Origin: Mucilaginibacter_A sp964251965
Lineage (GTDB): Bacteria; Bacteroidota; Bacteroidia; Sphingobacteriales; Sphingobacteriaceae
Assembly: GCA_964251965.1 (NCBI GenBank)
Contig: CAXULQ010000002.1
Coordinates: 186,001-250,000, forward strand
DNA: 64,000 bases
Direction: 5' to 3'
The notes under the pieces are model-generated. The model had not been told where the DNA came from, did not search any database, and was given only the letters and a program-made list of their open reading frames with translations. How positions within the stretch are numbered: position 1 is the first letter of the stretch; every line of letters begins with the position of its first letter. Positions 37,093 through 46,060 of this stretch are shown here, in pieces. Both the position numbers and the translations under genes were made by a program.

Positions 37093-37275
37093 ATGTTAAA
37101 CAAAGAACAGCTAATTCAAACTATTAAAGGCTTACCAGAAAGTTTTACGTTGGACGATTTGTTAGATAGTCTTGTTTTAATTCAAAAGGTTGAAACCGGA
37201 CTTGAACAATCTGCCTCTAAACAAACGTTAACAACAGATCAAGCTAAACAAAAATTAAATAAGTGGTTGAAATAA
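37093..37275 (+). CDS. Antitoxin-like small protein of a ParE-type pair
   Basis: The frame is open from 37063, but ATG at 37093 is the sensible start, giving 60 residues (MLNKEQLIQTIKGLPESFTL). The helical, Leu-rich and acidic-then-basic composition, with the C-terminus (QAKQKLNKWLK) ending over the start of the toxin gene, fits an antitoxin that binds its toxin with its C-terminal part. It overlaps the toxin frame by 13 bases, so the pair is translationally coupled. I do not recognise a named antitoxin family. Confidence 0.7.
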   Translation: MLNKEQLIQTIKGLPESFTLDDLLDSLVLIQKVETGLEQSASKQTLTTDQAKQKLNKWLK

Positions 37276-37571
37276 AATGGACACTTCAATCAATTAATGA
37301 TATTGAAAATATTGCTGAATTTATTAGTAAAGATTCAGAACGATATGCTCAAATACAGGTTCAACGTTTTTTTGAAGCAGTAGAAATTTTGGAAACAAAC
37401 CCAATAATAGGAAGGGTGGTTCCAGAATTTAACAATGAAATAATACGTGAGTTAATATTAGGAAACTATCGTATCATTTATCATATTGTTTCTAAAACTT
37501 TAATCGATATTTTAACTGTTCATCATAGTAAGCGCCTGCTTTCAAATAATCCTTTCTTAAAAGGAGGATAG
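37263..37571 (+). CDS. RelE/ParE-family toxin
   Basis: The 102-residue protein starts with GTG inside the antitoxin gene. It has the ParE layout: VEIKWTLQSINDIENIAEFI at the start, the helical FFEAVEILETNPIIGRVV, then IRELILGNYRIIYHIV with the family's conserved Arg and Tyr, and ILTVHHSKRLL at the end. ParE toxins poison DNA gyrase, whereas RelE toxins cut mRNA; sequence alone suggests ParE because the RelE catalytic residues are not evident. It lies between an MG2-type gene and pdxJ. Confidence 0.85.
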   Translation: MVEIKWTLQSINDIENIAEFISKDSERYAQIQVQRFFEAVEILETNPIIGRVVPEFNNEIIRELILGNYRIIYHIVSKTLIDILTVHHSKRLLSNNPFLKGG

Positions 37572-37674
37572 CGTTTAAATCAAGATTTTTAGCAGCTTAA
37601 AAACCGTATTAATTTTTAGTCGATAAAAACAGCATCGCCCCAAACATCTTCTCCAATTTCCTACTTTTATCCGC

Positions 37675-38391
37675 ATGACGCATCTTTCCGTTAACATCAA
37701 TAAAATAGCTACGCTGCGCAATTCGCGTGGCGGCAACAATCCCAATCTGGTAAAAGTAGCACTGGATTGCGAACGTTTTGGTGCCGAAGGAATTACAGTT
37801 CATCCGCGGCCGGACGAGCGGCATATCCGTTACCAGGATGTGTTCGACCTGAAAAAAGTGATCGCTACCGAATTTAACATTGAAGGCAACTGCCAGGAAC
37901 AAAAGTTTGTGGATTTAGTCTTGTCCAACAAACCGGCGCAGGTAACTTTGGTGCCGGATGTTTTAGGTCAGATTACATCAAACCACGGCTGGGACACGGT
38001 CAAAAACCAGGAATATTTAAAAGAAATTATTGCTGTTTTTAAGGTGCAAAATATTCGGGTTTCTATTTTTGTTGATCCGGTTGTAGAAATGGTAGAAGCC
38101 GCTGCCGAAACCGGAACCGACCGTATCGAACTTTATACTGAAGCTTATGCTTCCAACTATCATCAAAATAAAGAACAAGCAATTGCGCCTTATGTAAAAG
38201 CTGCTCAAAAAGCAGTTGAATTAGGTTTAGGTTTAAACGCCGGACATGATCTGGATTTGCATAATTTAAAGTACTTCGCCCAAAATATTCCCGGTTTGCT
38301 GGAAGTAAGTATCGGCCACGCTTTAATTGCAGATGCTTTGTATCTTGGTTTGGAAAATACGGTCCAAATGTATTTGCGCTGTTTGGCGTAA
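37675..38391 (+). CDS. pdxJ: Pyridoxine 5'-phosphate synthase
   Basis: The enzyme condenses 1-deoxy-D-xylulose 5-phosphate with 3-amino-2-oxopropyl phosphate to make pyridoxine 5'-phosphate in the DXP-dependent vitamin B6 route. The 238-residue TIM-barrel protein shows LSVNINKIATLRNSRGGNNP, GITVHPRPDERHI and LNAGHDLDLHNL, all strongly conserved in PdxJ, including the catalytic Glu and His positions. A sister-form motif copy (37624-37635) lies 39 bp before the ATG. Aquaporin follows 3 bp after the stop, probably on the same transcript. Confidence 0.96.
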   Translation: MTHLSVNINKIATLRNSRGGNNPNLVKVALDCERFGAEGITVHPRPDERHIRYQDVFDLKKVIATEFNIEGNCQEQKFVDLVLSNKPAQVTLVPDVLGQITSNHGWDTVKNQEYLKEIIAVFKVQNIRVSIFVDPVVEMVEAAAETGTDRIELYTEAYASNYHQNKEQAIAPYVKAAQKAVELGLGLNAGHDLDLHNLKYFAQNIPGLLEVSIGHALIADALYLGLENTVQMYLRCLA

Positions 38392-38394
38392 TTG

Positions 38395-39042
38395 ATGAAA
38401 AAATACTTAGCCGAATATCTGGCCACATTCGGCTTAATCTTTTTTGGAACAGGGACCGTTGTAGTCAGTCAGGAAATACCAGGGTTGATTTTTAAAGGCG
38501 GCGGTGCATTTGCTTTCGGCCTGATTGTTACGCTGATGATCTATGCTTTTGGTAAAGTTTCCGGTGCCAACATGAACCCGGTTGTCTCTTTTACTTTTGC
38601 CTGGTTAAAAATGCACTCGTATCTGGATGCTGTTTTTTATACTATTTTTCAGGCAGCCGGTGCTTTCAGTGCTTCTTTTATACTGCATTTTTTGTTTCCG
38701 GCAAATCAATATTTAGGCGGAACTCTTCCTTCCGGAACTTCTATACAATCTTTCTGGCTCGAAATTTTGCTTACGTTTTTCCTCATCCTGGTCGTGTTGT
38801 TACTATCACAATCCTCACCTAAAATAAAAAATTTTGCCGCCGTTATTATTGGTTTGGTAGTTGGGCTGGAGGCTTTTTTTGCCGGTCCGGTTTCTGGCGC
38901 TTCCATGAACCCAATCCGCTCAATTGCGCCTGCTGTTGTTTCCCACCAATTGCAGCACATGTGGGTTTATATTTTTGCACCTTTTATCGGTGCTTTTTTG
39001 GCAGCCGTATTTTGGAGGTTTATGCTGAGAAAGCAGGTTTAA
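38395..39042 (+). CDS. Aquaporin-family channel with altered NPA motifs
   Basis: The product is 215 residues from ATG at 38395 (an in-frame TTG directly before is an unlikely start) with six predicted membrane segments. The two half-helices carry NPV (ANMNPVVSF) and NPI (ASMNPIRSI) instead of the usual NPA twice. The Asn residues are kept, so a water or small-solute channel is still expected, but pore properties may differ. A one-mismatch motif copy (38669-38680) encodes SASF in the third membrane region. It is 3 bp after pdxJ; I know no functional link. Confidence 0.85.
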   Translation: MKKYLAEYLATFGLIFFGTGTVVVSQEIPGLIFKGGGAFAFGLIVTLMIYAFGKVSGANMNPVVSFTFAWLKMHSYLDAVFYTIFQAAGAFSASFILHFLFPANQYLGGTLPSGTSIQSFWLEILLTFFLILVVLLLSQSSPKIKNFAAVIIGLVVGLEAFFAGPVSGASMNPIRSIAPAVVSHQLQHMWVYIFAPFIGAFLAAVFWRFMLRKQV

Positions 39043-39146
39043 CAGTTGTTTTTGACAAATAAAAACGGAAAGAAATCCAATAAAAAGAGGGCTAAAAACA
39101 GCATTTTCGTTTTTTGTGTAAATCTGCTGTAACGATTGCACGAAAC

Positions 39147-39178
39147 GTTGACCGGCAAAAGCCAAAATCATACCTTTG
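39147..39178 (+). promoter_or_regulatory. Bacteroidota-type promoter of gcvP
   Basis: GTTG (39147-39150) as -33 element, 20 bp spacing, then TACCTTTG (39171-39178) matching TAnnTTTG, 28 bp before the ATG at 39206. Layout matches the housekeeping promoter of this phylum. Confidence 0.7.
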
Positions 39179-39205
39179 CGCCTTAAATTCATCCAGCAAA
39201 ATTAC

Positions 39206-42097
39206 ATGAAGTTAAATATCGATTACCAGGAAAAATTCCAGTCCCGTCATATCGCTCCAGATCAACCAGAAACCGAAGCAATGCTGCAAAAAATTGGTGT
39301 AGCTTCGGTTGATGAACTGATCAACCAAACCATTCCAGCCGCTATCCGACTTAAAAATCCGCTCAATCTGCCTGCTGCCAAAAGCGAGTTTGATTATTTG
39401 AATCAACTTAAAATCACCGCTTCAAAAAATAAAGTTTTCAAATCTTTCATCGGAAAAGGCTATTATGATGTGATTGTTCCCGGCGTTATCCAACGAAATA
39501 TTTTAGAAAACCCGGGCTGGTATACACAATACACACCGTATCAAGCTGAAATTGCGCAGGGAAGATTACAGGCTTTATTGAATTTCCAAACAATGGTAAT
39601 CGACTTGACTGGAATGGAAATTGCCAATGCTTCGTTGCTGGATGAAGGCACGGCTGCTGCCGAAGCGATGTTTCTGCAATACAGTCTGCGTAAAAATGTA
39701 AAGGCTAAAAAGTTTTTTGTTTCTGCGGAAGTTTTCTCACAGACAATTGATATTTTAAAAACGCGGTCGCAACCGCTGGATTTGGAACTGGTTATTGGCG
39801 ATCATCAAACTGCCGAATTGGATGACAATTTTTTTGGTGCGATGGTGCAATATCCGGCCTCAAACGGCGAAGTTTATGATTACAGAAACTTTGCCGATTC
39901 CCTCCACCAAAAAAACATCAAATTAACCGTTGTTGCAGATTTGATGAGCCTGGTTTTGCTAACGCCGCCGGGCGAGTGGGGCGCAGATGTAGTGGTTGGC
40001 ACGACCCAGCGTTTTGGTGTGCCAATGGGTTTCGGCGGGCCGCACGCTGCTTTTTTTGCCACAAAAGATGCCTATAAAAGAAGTATTCCCGGTCGTATTA
40101 TCGGCGTAACGATTGACAGTGCCGGCAATTATGCGTTGCGCATGGCTTTGCAAACCCGCGAGCAGCACATCCGCAGGGACAAAGCAACTTCCAATATTTG
40201 TACGGCGCAGGCTTTGCTGGCTATTATGGCTGGCATGTATGCGGCTTATCACGGTTCAAAAGGTTTAAAACTGATTGCCGGACGAATTCATGGTTTAACC
40301 GTTTTGCTGTCAGGATCGCTAAAAAATCTGGGTTACAAACAGCAGAACGAGGTTTATTTTGATACGTTAACTTTTGATGCCGGGCAGATTGTAAACGCCA
40401 TTCATTCTGAAGCTTTGAATCAGGAAATGAATTTTTACTACAAAAATTCGCTGGTTTCAATTTCGCTGGATGAAACTACTTCTGCGGAAGATATCCAAAC
40501 CATCATTAAAATTTTCGCTAAAGCCAAAGGAAAAACTTTGGCCGATGCCAATTTTGATGCCATAAAAGAAGCATTGCAAACGCCTGTCCCAATTGAACTG
40601 CAACGTACTTCCGAGTTTTTAAACCATCAGGTTTTCAATACGCATCACTCCGAACACGAAATGCTGCGTTATATCAAATCGCTGGAAGCTAAAGATTTAT
40701 CGCTTTGCCATTCCATGATCGCTTTGGGTTCCTGCACCATGAAACTGAATGCTACAACAGAAATGGTGCCGGTTACCTGGCCGGAATTTAGCAAAATGCA
40801 CCCTTTTGCACCAACCGACCAGGTGGGCGGTTACATGCAAATTTTTGATGAACTGAATAAATGGCTTAGTGAAATTACCGGTTTTGCGGCCATGAGTTTG
40901 CAGCCGAATGCCGGTGCGCAAGGCGAATACACGGGTTTATTGGTGATCCGCGCTTATCATCTGGCAAACGGAGATCATCATAGAAATATCGCTTTAATCC
41001 CTTCATCGGCCCACGGAACAAATCCCGCTTCGGCAGCAATGGCCGGTATGAAAATTATCGTGGTAAAATGTGATGATAACGGCAATATCGATGTAAATGA
41101 TCTGCAAGCCAAAGCCGAACAATACAGCAACGAACTTTCTTGTTTAATGGTTACTTATCCTTCAACCCACGGTGTTTTTGAAGAATCTATTATTGAAATT
41201 TGCGACATCATCCACCAGCATGGCGGACAAGTTTACATGGATGGTGCCAACATGAACGCGCAGGTTGGTTTAACCAGTCCGGCTGCAATTGGTGCCGATG
41301 TTTGCCACCTCAACCTGCATAAAACCTTTTGTATTCCGCATGGCGGCGGCGGCCCGGGCATGGGGCCAATTGGTGTTGCCAAACATTTAGTCCAGTTTTT
41401 ACCGGGACATGCGATGGTGGATATTGAACAGGGAAAATCAATCCCGGCAGTTTCCGCAGCGCCCTGGGGTTCGGCTTCTATTTTACTGATTTCCCATGCT
41501 TATATCGCGATGATGGGCAGCAAAGGTTTAACGGATGCTACGCGTTACGCAATTCTCAACGCAAATTATATTAAAGCAAGGTTAGAAAAACATTTCCCGG
41601 TTTTATATGCAGGTGCAAACGGACGTTGCGCCCACGAAATGATTTTGGATTGCCGCGCTTTCAAAAACTTTGGTATCGAAGTAACCGATATTGCCAAACG
41701 GTTGATGGATTACGGTTTCCATGCGCCAACGGTTTCTTTCCCGGTTGCCGGAACGGTAATGGTGGAACCGACAGAATCGGAACCAAAACACGAACTTGAC
41801 CGTTTTTGTGACGCGATGATTTCCATCCGAAACGAAATTGACGATGTAGAAAAAGAAGTTTCAGACAAAGCAAATAACCCGCTTAAAAATGCGCCTCACA
41901 CAGCAGCCGTAATTACCGCTAACGAGTGGGCACATCCGTACACAAGGCAAAAAGCAGCTTTTCCGCTGCCTTATGTAGCTGCCTTTAAATTTTGGCCTTC
42001 GGTTGGCCGCGTTAATGATACACATGGCGACCGTACCTTAATTTGCACTTGTCCGCCTTTGGAAAGTTATGCTTTTGAAGAAAGTTTAACCGAATAA
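39206..42097 (+). CDS. gcvP: Glycine dehydrogenase (decarboxylating), P protein of the glycine cleavage system
   Basis: The frame extends to a TTG at 39176, but the ATG at 39206 after the promoter is the right start, giving 963 residues, the normal length of the undivided P protein. It decarboxylates glycine with PLP and passes the aminomethyl group to the H protein. The PLP lysine is near residue 706 in HLNLHKTFCIPHGGGG. QNYMK-type extras are excluded by the start choice. Two exact motif copies sit inside the gene: 40074-40085 (encoding YKRSI) and 40563-40574 (IKEAL). The other gcv genes are not in this window. Confidence 0.97.
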   Translation: MKLNIDYQEKFQSRHIAPDQPETEAMLQKIGVASVDELINQTIPAAIRLKNPLNLPAAKSEFDYLNQLKITASKNKVFKSFIGKGYYDVIVPGVIQRNILENPGWYTQYTPYQAEIAQGRLQALLNFQTMVIDLTGMEIANASLLDEGTAAAEAMFLQYSLRKNVKAKKFFVSAEVFSQTIDILKTRSQPLDLELVIGDHQTAELDDNFFGAMVQYPASNGEVYDYRNFADSLHQKNIKLTVVADLMSLVLLTPPGEWGADVVVGTTQRFGVPMGFGGPHAAFFATKDAYKRSIPGRIIGVTIDSAGNYALRMALQTREQHIRRDKATSNICTAQALLAIMAGMYAAYHGSKGLKLIAGRIHGLTVLLSGSLKNLGYKQQNEVYFDTLTFDAGQIVNAIHSEALNQEMNFYYKNSLVSISLDETTSAEDIQTIIKIFAKAKGKTLADANFDAIKEALQTPVPIELQRTSEFLNHQVFNTHHSEHEMLRYIKSLEAKDLSLCHSMIALGSCTMKLNATTEMVPVTWPEFSKMHPFAPTDQVGGYMQIFDELNKWLSEITGFAAMSLQPNAGAQGEYTGLLVIRAYHLANGDHHRNIALIPSSAHGTNPASAAMAGMKIIVVKCDDNGNIDVNDLQAKAEQYSNELSCLMVTYPSTHGVFEESIIEICDIIHQHGGQVYMDGANMNAQVGLTSPAAIGADVCHLNLHKTFCIPHGGGGPGMGPIGVAKHLVQFLPGHAMVDIEQGKSIPAVSAAPWGSASILLISHAYIAMMGSKGLTDATRYAILNANYIKARLEKHFPVLYAGANGRCAHEMILDCRAFKNFGIEVTDIAKRLMDYGFHAPTVSFPVAGTVMVEPTESEPKHELDRFCDAMISIRNEIDDVEKEVSDKANNPLKNAPHTAAVITANEWAHPYTRQKAAFPLPYVAAFKFWPSVGRVNDTHGDRTLICTCPPLESYAFEESLTE

Positions 42098-42317
42098 ATG
42101 TAAGTATGTAAAGATAATGTCAGGAAACAATTAGTTCTAAATCCGGTGTTTAAAATTAAACGTAGTTAATATTGTTTTTATAAAGAAAAAATAATCTTCT
42201 TAATAAATTACAAAAATTAGGTTTTAAAACTACTACAATTGATTATTAAATATTTGGAGAGAGATTTTTATTATACATGTGTAAAACTTTCCCCTATTAC
42301 CTTTCGTACAAACTTCC

Positions 42318-42743
42318 ATGAGTCCAATTCAAAGACCAGTTAATATTATGTTAGTTGATGATGATGAAATTAATAATTTTATCACGTTAAAGTTAATTAG
42401 GAAAGCTTATCCTGATTCGGTACTTTCTACTTTTTTGAACGGCCGTTTAGCAATCGATAAATTAAAAGAAATCATCAATTTTCAGCCGGACAAAATTCCT
42501 GATTATATTTTACTTGATATTAACATGCCTGTAATGAATGGCTGGGAGTTTCTCGAAGAATACAAAATTTTAAACTTAGACCCTGATAAAAAAATTACAA
42601 TTTACATTCTGTCGTCTTCGGTTTTTAGTAACGATATTGATAAAGCTAAATCTTATCAATCTGTTGCCAATTTTATTTCTAAACCACTCAATTTAGAGTC
42701 GATAAAAGAAGTATTCAGTCTGATGAATTTACATAGTCATTAA
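42318..42743 (+). CDS. Single-domain response regulator
   Basis: The 141-residue protein is one receiver domain: acidic pocket MLVDDDEINNF, phosphoacceptor Asp in YILLDINMPVMNGW (about residue 64), a Ser in ILSSSVF and the conserved Lys in FISKPLN. With no output domain it probably acts in a phosphorelay or by protein contact, perhaps with the orphan PAS kinases in this window. The C-terminal IKEVF codons form an exact motif copy (42703-42714). The stop overlaps the convergent MBL gene by four bases. Confidence 0.9.
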   Translation: MSPIQRPVNIMLVDDDEINNFITLKLIRKAYPDSVLSTFLNGRLAIDKLKEIINFQPDKIPDYILLDINMPVMNGWEFLEEYKILNLDPDKKITIYILSSSVFSNDIDKAKSYQSVANFISKPLNLESIKEVFSLMNLHSH

Positions 42744-43513
42744 ACAATTAAACTTTTTACAGAAAAACCTCCGTTTGCTTCAACTCTTCCGATAGTTAGG
42801 TTTTTTGCATGATAAAACAAGCATATCCAATTTTCTAAAGCTGCCTGCTTTCCAAATTGTTCACGTAATTCCATTGATTTCCTTCCGTCAAAATCATACT
42901 TAGCAGCAAACTTTCGGATTAATTGTTCTGGTTCTGGCAAAACATCTCCGCCAAAAAAATAGGTTTCCCCTGCGGATGCAATTTTAAAAATCTGATGAAA
43001 TTGGCAATGTCCGCCCGTTAGTTCGTAAGTAATTTCATTCCTAAAAATCCCGCTTCCTTCAACCAAAGTTATATTTGCCGATCGTTGTAAAACTTCAAAA
43101 ACAGGTTGTTTGTAGGAAGATGATTTTCCGGAAAAAGCAAACTCCCATTCGCCGCGCTGGATTACATGTTCTGCATCCGGAAAACTTGGTTCCATTCGTC
43201 CGTTTCGTTCCAAAACCAAACCACCCGTGTGGTCATTATGCAAATGCGACATTAAAACCAGGCTTACTTCTTCGGGTTCAAAACCTGCATTCCTAATATT
43301 GTCGTGCAGCATCAGTTCGCCGTTCAAATTTTTAAAACCCAAACCGGCATCCATCAAAATTAAATCTGTTTCGGTTTTAAGCAAAAACGGCTGTACATGG
43401 ATGAAAAGCGAGCCTTTGCGGTCTTGCGGATTGTCGGTAAGCGGATTAAAAGGGACGAATTTTTTGGTCGAATCAACAGAAAAAGAACCTTCATTAAGCG
43501 CATGGATATTCAT
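42740..43513 (-). CDS. MBL-fold metallo-hydrolase
   Basis: The 257-residue protein has the metal motif SHLHNDHTGGLV (HxHxDH) near residue 90 and further ligands in TGGHCQFHQ (about 168) and FGGDVLPE (about 193). This layout suits a cytoplasmic quorum-quenching or lactonase-like or general thioesterase-like hydrolase. The substrate cannot be named. No signal peptide is seen. A variant motif copy (TAAAACAAGCAT, 42813-42824) lies in the C-terminal coding part. Confidence 0.85.
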   Translation of the reverse strand: MNIHALNEGSFSVDSTKKFVPFNPLTDNPQDRKGSLFIHVQPFLLKTETDLILMDAGLGFKNLNGELMLHDNIRNAGFEPEEVSLVLMSHLHNDHTGGLVLERNGRMEPSFPDAEHVIQRGEWEFAFSGKSSSYKQPVFEVLQRSANITLVEGSGIFRNEITYELTGGHCQFHQIFKIASAGETYFFGGDVLPEPEQLIRKFAAKYDFDGRKSMELREQFGKQAALENWICLFYHAKNLTIGRVEANGGFSVKSLIV

Positions 43514-43589
43514 ATCAGGATAAAATCAGTTTAAACATATTTAATGATAAGTCAATAACTATCTTTACGGTTTGAACTTTTTTAAAGAT

Positions 43590-45308
43590 ATGCAAAAGCG
43601 ATGGGTACTGGAGCAGGAAGTGGACCGGCAGCAGGTTTTGCAACTGGCAGAAGCACTGCAAATTGACGAAGTTTTAAGCAATTTGCTAACCCAGCGCGGC
43701 GTGAAAAATTTTGATGAAGCCAGGCATTTTTTTCGCCCGGATATTGGCCACTTGCATGATCCGTTTTTAATGCAGGATATGGAAAAAGCTGTTTTAAGGA
43801 TTGAAAAAGCTATTGCTAACCAAGAAAAAATACTGATTTATGGTGATTACGATGTGGACGGAACTACAGCAGTTTCAGTAGTTTACCAGTTTTTTAAAAA
43901 GCGGTATGGGCACGTTGCCTTTTATATTCCAAACAGATACACAGAAGGTTACGGCATTTCTACCGCCGGGATTGATTTTGCTGCCGAAAACGGTTTCAGT
44001 TTAATTATTGCTTTGGATTGCGGCATCAAATCCATAGATAAAGTAATTTATGCCGGTAAAAGAAGCATCGATTTTATCATTTGCGACCACCATTTGCCCG
44101 GCGAAGATTTGCCAAATGCAGTTGCCGTTTTAGACCCAAAAAGAAGTGATTGCGAATATCCGTATAAAGAATTATCCGGTTGCGGCATTGGTTTTAAGCT
44201 GATTCAGGCTTACGCGGAAAAAAATAATATTGCCTGGGAAGAAGTCAGTTGTTACCTCGATTTGGTTGCGGTAAGCATTGCTTGCGACCTTGTCCATATC
44301 ACCGGAGAAAACCGAACGCTTACTGCTTTTGGCTTGGAGAAGTTGAATACCAATCCTTCCATCGGCTTAAAAGCTTTGATGAATGTGGCCGGAAAATCAG
44401 AAAATTACACCGTTACTGATCTCGTTTTTACGATCGGCCCGCGTATTAATGCTGCTGGCCGGATTGATGATGCAAAACATGCCGTTAACTTATTAATTGC
44501 CGACTGTGTTGAAATTGCTGCCGACAATGGCGAGTTGATCAACCTAAAAAATACCGAACGTAAAGAACACGATTTAAGCATTACCGGGCAGGCGTTGAAC
44601 ATGATCGACCAAAACCCATTGCTGATTAACCGCCGTTCTACCGTTGTTTTCCAGGAAAACTGGCATAAAGGTGTTATCGGCATTGTGGCTTCGAGGTTAA
44701 CAGAAAAATATTATCGCCCAACGGTTGTTTTAACGCAAAGCAACGGCCATGTTACTGGTTCTGCGCGTTCTGTCCACGGGTTTGATTTATATGAAGCTTT
44801 ATGCGGATGCAGTGATTTGTTATTGCAATTCGGCGGGCATAAATATGCTGCCGGTTTAACTTTGCTGCCCGAAAATGTTGCAGCTTTTAGCGAACGTTTT
44901 GAACAAGTGGTTGCTTCGGTAATTACAGAAGAACAATTAATACAACGGATTAAGATTGATGCAGAAATACAGCTCACCCAAATTACGCCGCGCTTTTACC
45001 GGATATTGAAACAACTGGCACCTTTTGGGCCGGAAAACATGACGCCGGTTTTCATTAGCAAAAATGTGTATGTTAGCGGTAATATAAACCTGGCAGGCAA
45101 TAATCATCTTAAAATGTGTGTGGTACAAAATGGTTCTCCGATTTTTAGTTGTATTGGTTTTGGCTTGGGCGAATATATTTATGCCATTAAAAACAGTATG
45201 CCCTTTGATATTTGTTACACAATTGAAGAAAATGTTTGGCGCGAACAAAGAACACTTCAATTAAATATTAAAGGAATAAAAATTGGCCATGACAATGCCG
45301 CTATCTGA
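43590..45308 (+). CDS. recJ: Single-stranded-DNA-specific exonuclease RecJ
   Basis: RecJ degrades single-stranded DNA 5' to 3' in recombination and mismatch repair. The ATG at 43590 is preferred over a TTG at 43572 because a -7-like TATCTTTA lies at 43560-43567; product 572 residues. DHH-family metal motifs are clear: YGDYDVDGTTA (about 81-91), CDHHLPGED (about 160) and GGHKYAAGLTL (DHHA1). Two motif copies are coding: 44057-44068 (GKRSI) and a sister-form one at 45188-45199 (IKNSM), in the same reading frame. First gene of a tight operon with lptB and the GH3-family gene. Confidence 0.95.
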   Translation: MQKRWVLEQEVDRQQVLQLAEALQIDEVLSNLLTQRGVKNFDEARHFFRPDIGHLHDPFLMQDMEKAVLRIEKAIANQEKILIYGDYDVDGTTAVSVVYQFFKKRYGHVAFYIPNRYTEGYGISTAGIDFAAENGFSLIIALDCGIKSIDKVIYAGKRSIDFIICDHHLPGEDLPNAVAVLDPKRSDCEYPYKELSGCGIGFKLIQAYAEKNNIAWEEVSCYLDLVAVSIACDLVHITGENRTLTAFGLEKLNTNPSIGLKALMNVAGKSENYTVTDLVFTIGPRINAAGRIDDAKHAVNLLIADCVEIAADNGELINLKNTERKEHDLSITGQALNMIDQNPLLINRRSTVVFQENWHKGVIGIVASRLTEKYYRPTVVLTQSNGHVTGSARSVHGFDLYEALCGCSDLLLQFGGHKYAAGLTLLPENVAAFSERFEQVVASVITEEQLIQRIKIDAEIQLTQITPRFYRILKQLAPFGPENMTPVFISKNVYVSGNINLAGNNHLKMCVVQNGSPIFSCIGFGLGEYIYAIKNSMPFDICYTIEENVWREQRTLQLNIKGIKIGHDNAAI

Positions 45309-45316
45309 AATAAAAA

Positions 45317-46054
45317 ATGATTTTAAGAGCAGAAAATTTAATCAAAAAATACAAGCAGCGTACGGTTGTTAACGATGTTACTTTTGATGTGCAGCAAGGC
45401 GAAATTGTAGGTTTGCTGGGGCCAAACGGCGCCGGAAAAACCACTTCTTTTTACATGATTGTTGGATTAATTAAACCAAACGAAGGCAAAATTTACCTGG
45501 AAGACGAAGACATTACCGATGCACCGATGTACCGAAGGGCACAAAAAGGGATTGGTTATTTGGCGCAGGAAGCTTCTGTTTTTCGGAAGCTTACGGTGGA
45601 AGATAACATCAAAGCCGTGCTGGAAATGGGCAAAATGAACCAGGAAGAACAAAAGGATAAACTGGAAGAACTGATTGAAGAATTTAGTTTGCAAAAGGTG
45701 CGTAAAAACCGCGGCGACTTGCTTTCGGGCGGAGAACGCCGCCGAACAGAAATTGCCCGAGCTTTGGCTGCCGAACCTAAATTTATTTTGCTGGATGAAC
45801 CTTTTGCCGGCGTTGACCCGATTGCAGTTGAAGAAATACAATTTATGGTAGCCAAGTTAAGAACACGGAATATTGGTATTTTGATTACTGACCATAACGT
45901 GCAGGAAACTTTATCCATCACAGATCGAGCGTATTTGCTTTTTGAAGGTAAAATCTTGCGTTACGGCGAACCAGAAGTGCTGGCAGAAGATCCGATTGTG
46001 CGTAAATTATATCTTGGTTCTAACTTTGTTCTCAAAAGAAAAACTTTCGCCTAA
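45317..46054 (+). CDS. lptB: LPS export ABC transporter ATP-binding protein
   Basis: The 245-residue ATPase powers lipopolysaccharide extraction from the inner membrane with LptF and LptG. Walker A LLGPNGAGKTTSF (about 35-47), Q-loop YLAQEASVF, signature LLSGGERRR and Walker B FILLDEPFAGVDP are all present, and the characteristic EASVFRKLTVEDN run identifies LptB. It starts 8 bp after recJ and ends 6 bp before the GH3-family gene, so all three are co-transcribed. Confidence 0.95.
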   Translation: MILRAENLIKKYKQRTVVNDVTFDVQQGEIVGLLGPNGAGKTTSFYMIVGLIKPNEGKIYLEDEDITDAPMYRRAQKGIGYLAQEASVFRKLTVEDNIKAVLEMGKMNQEEQKDKLEELIEEFSLQKVRKNRGDLLSGGERRRTEIARALAAEPKFILLDEPFAGVDPIAVEEIQFMVAKLRTRNIGILITDHNVQETLSITDRAYLLFEGKILRYGEPEVLAEDPIVRKLYLGSNFVLKRKTFA

Positions 46055-46060
46055 AACCTT

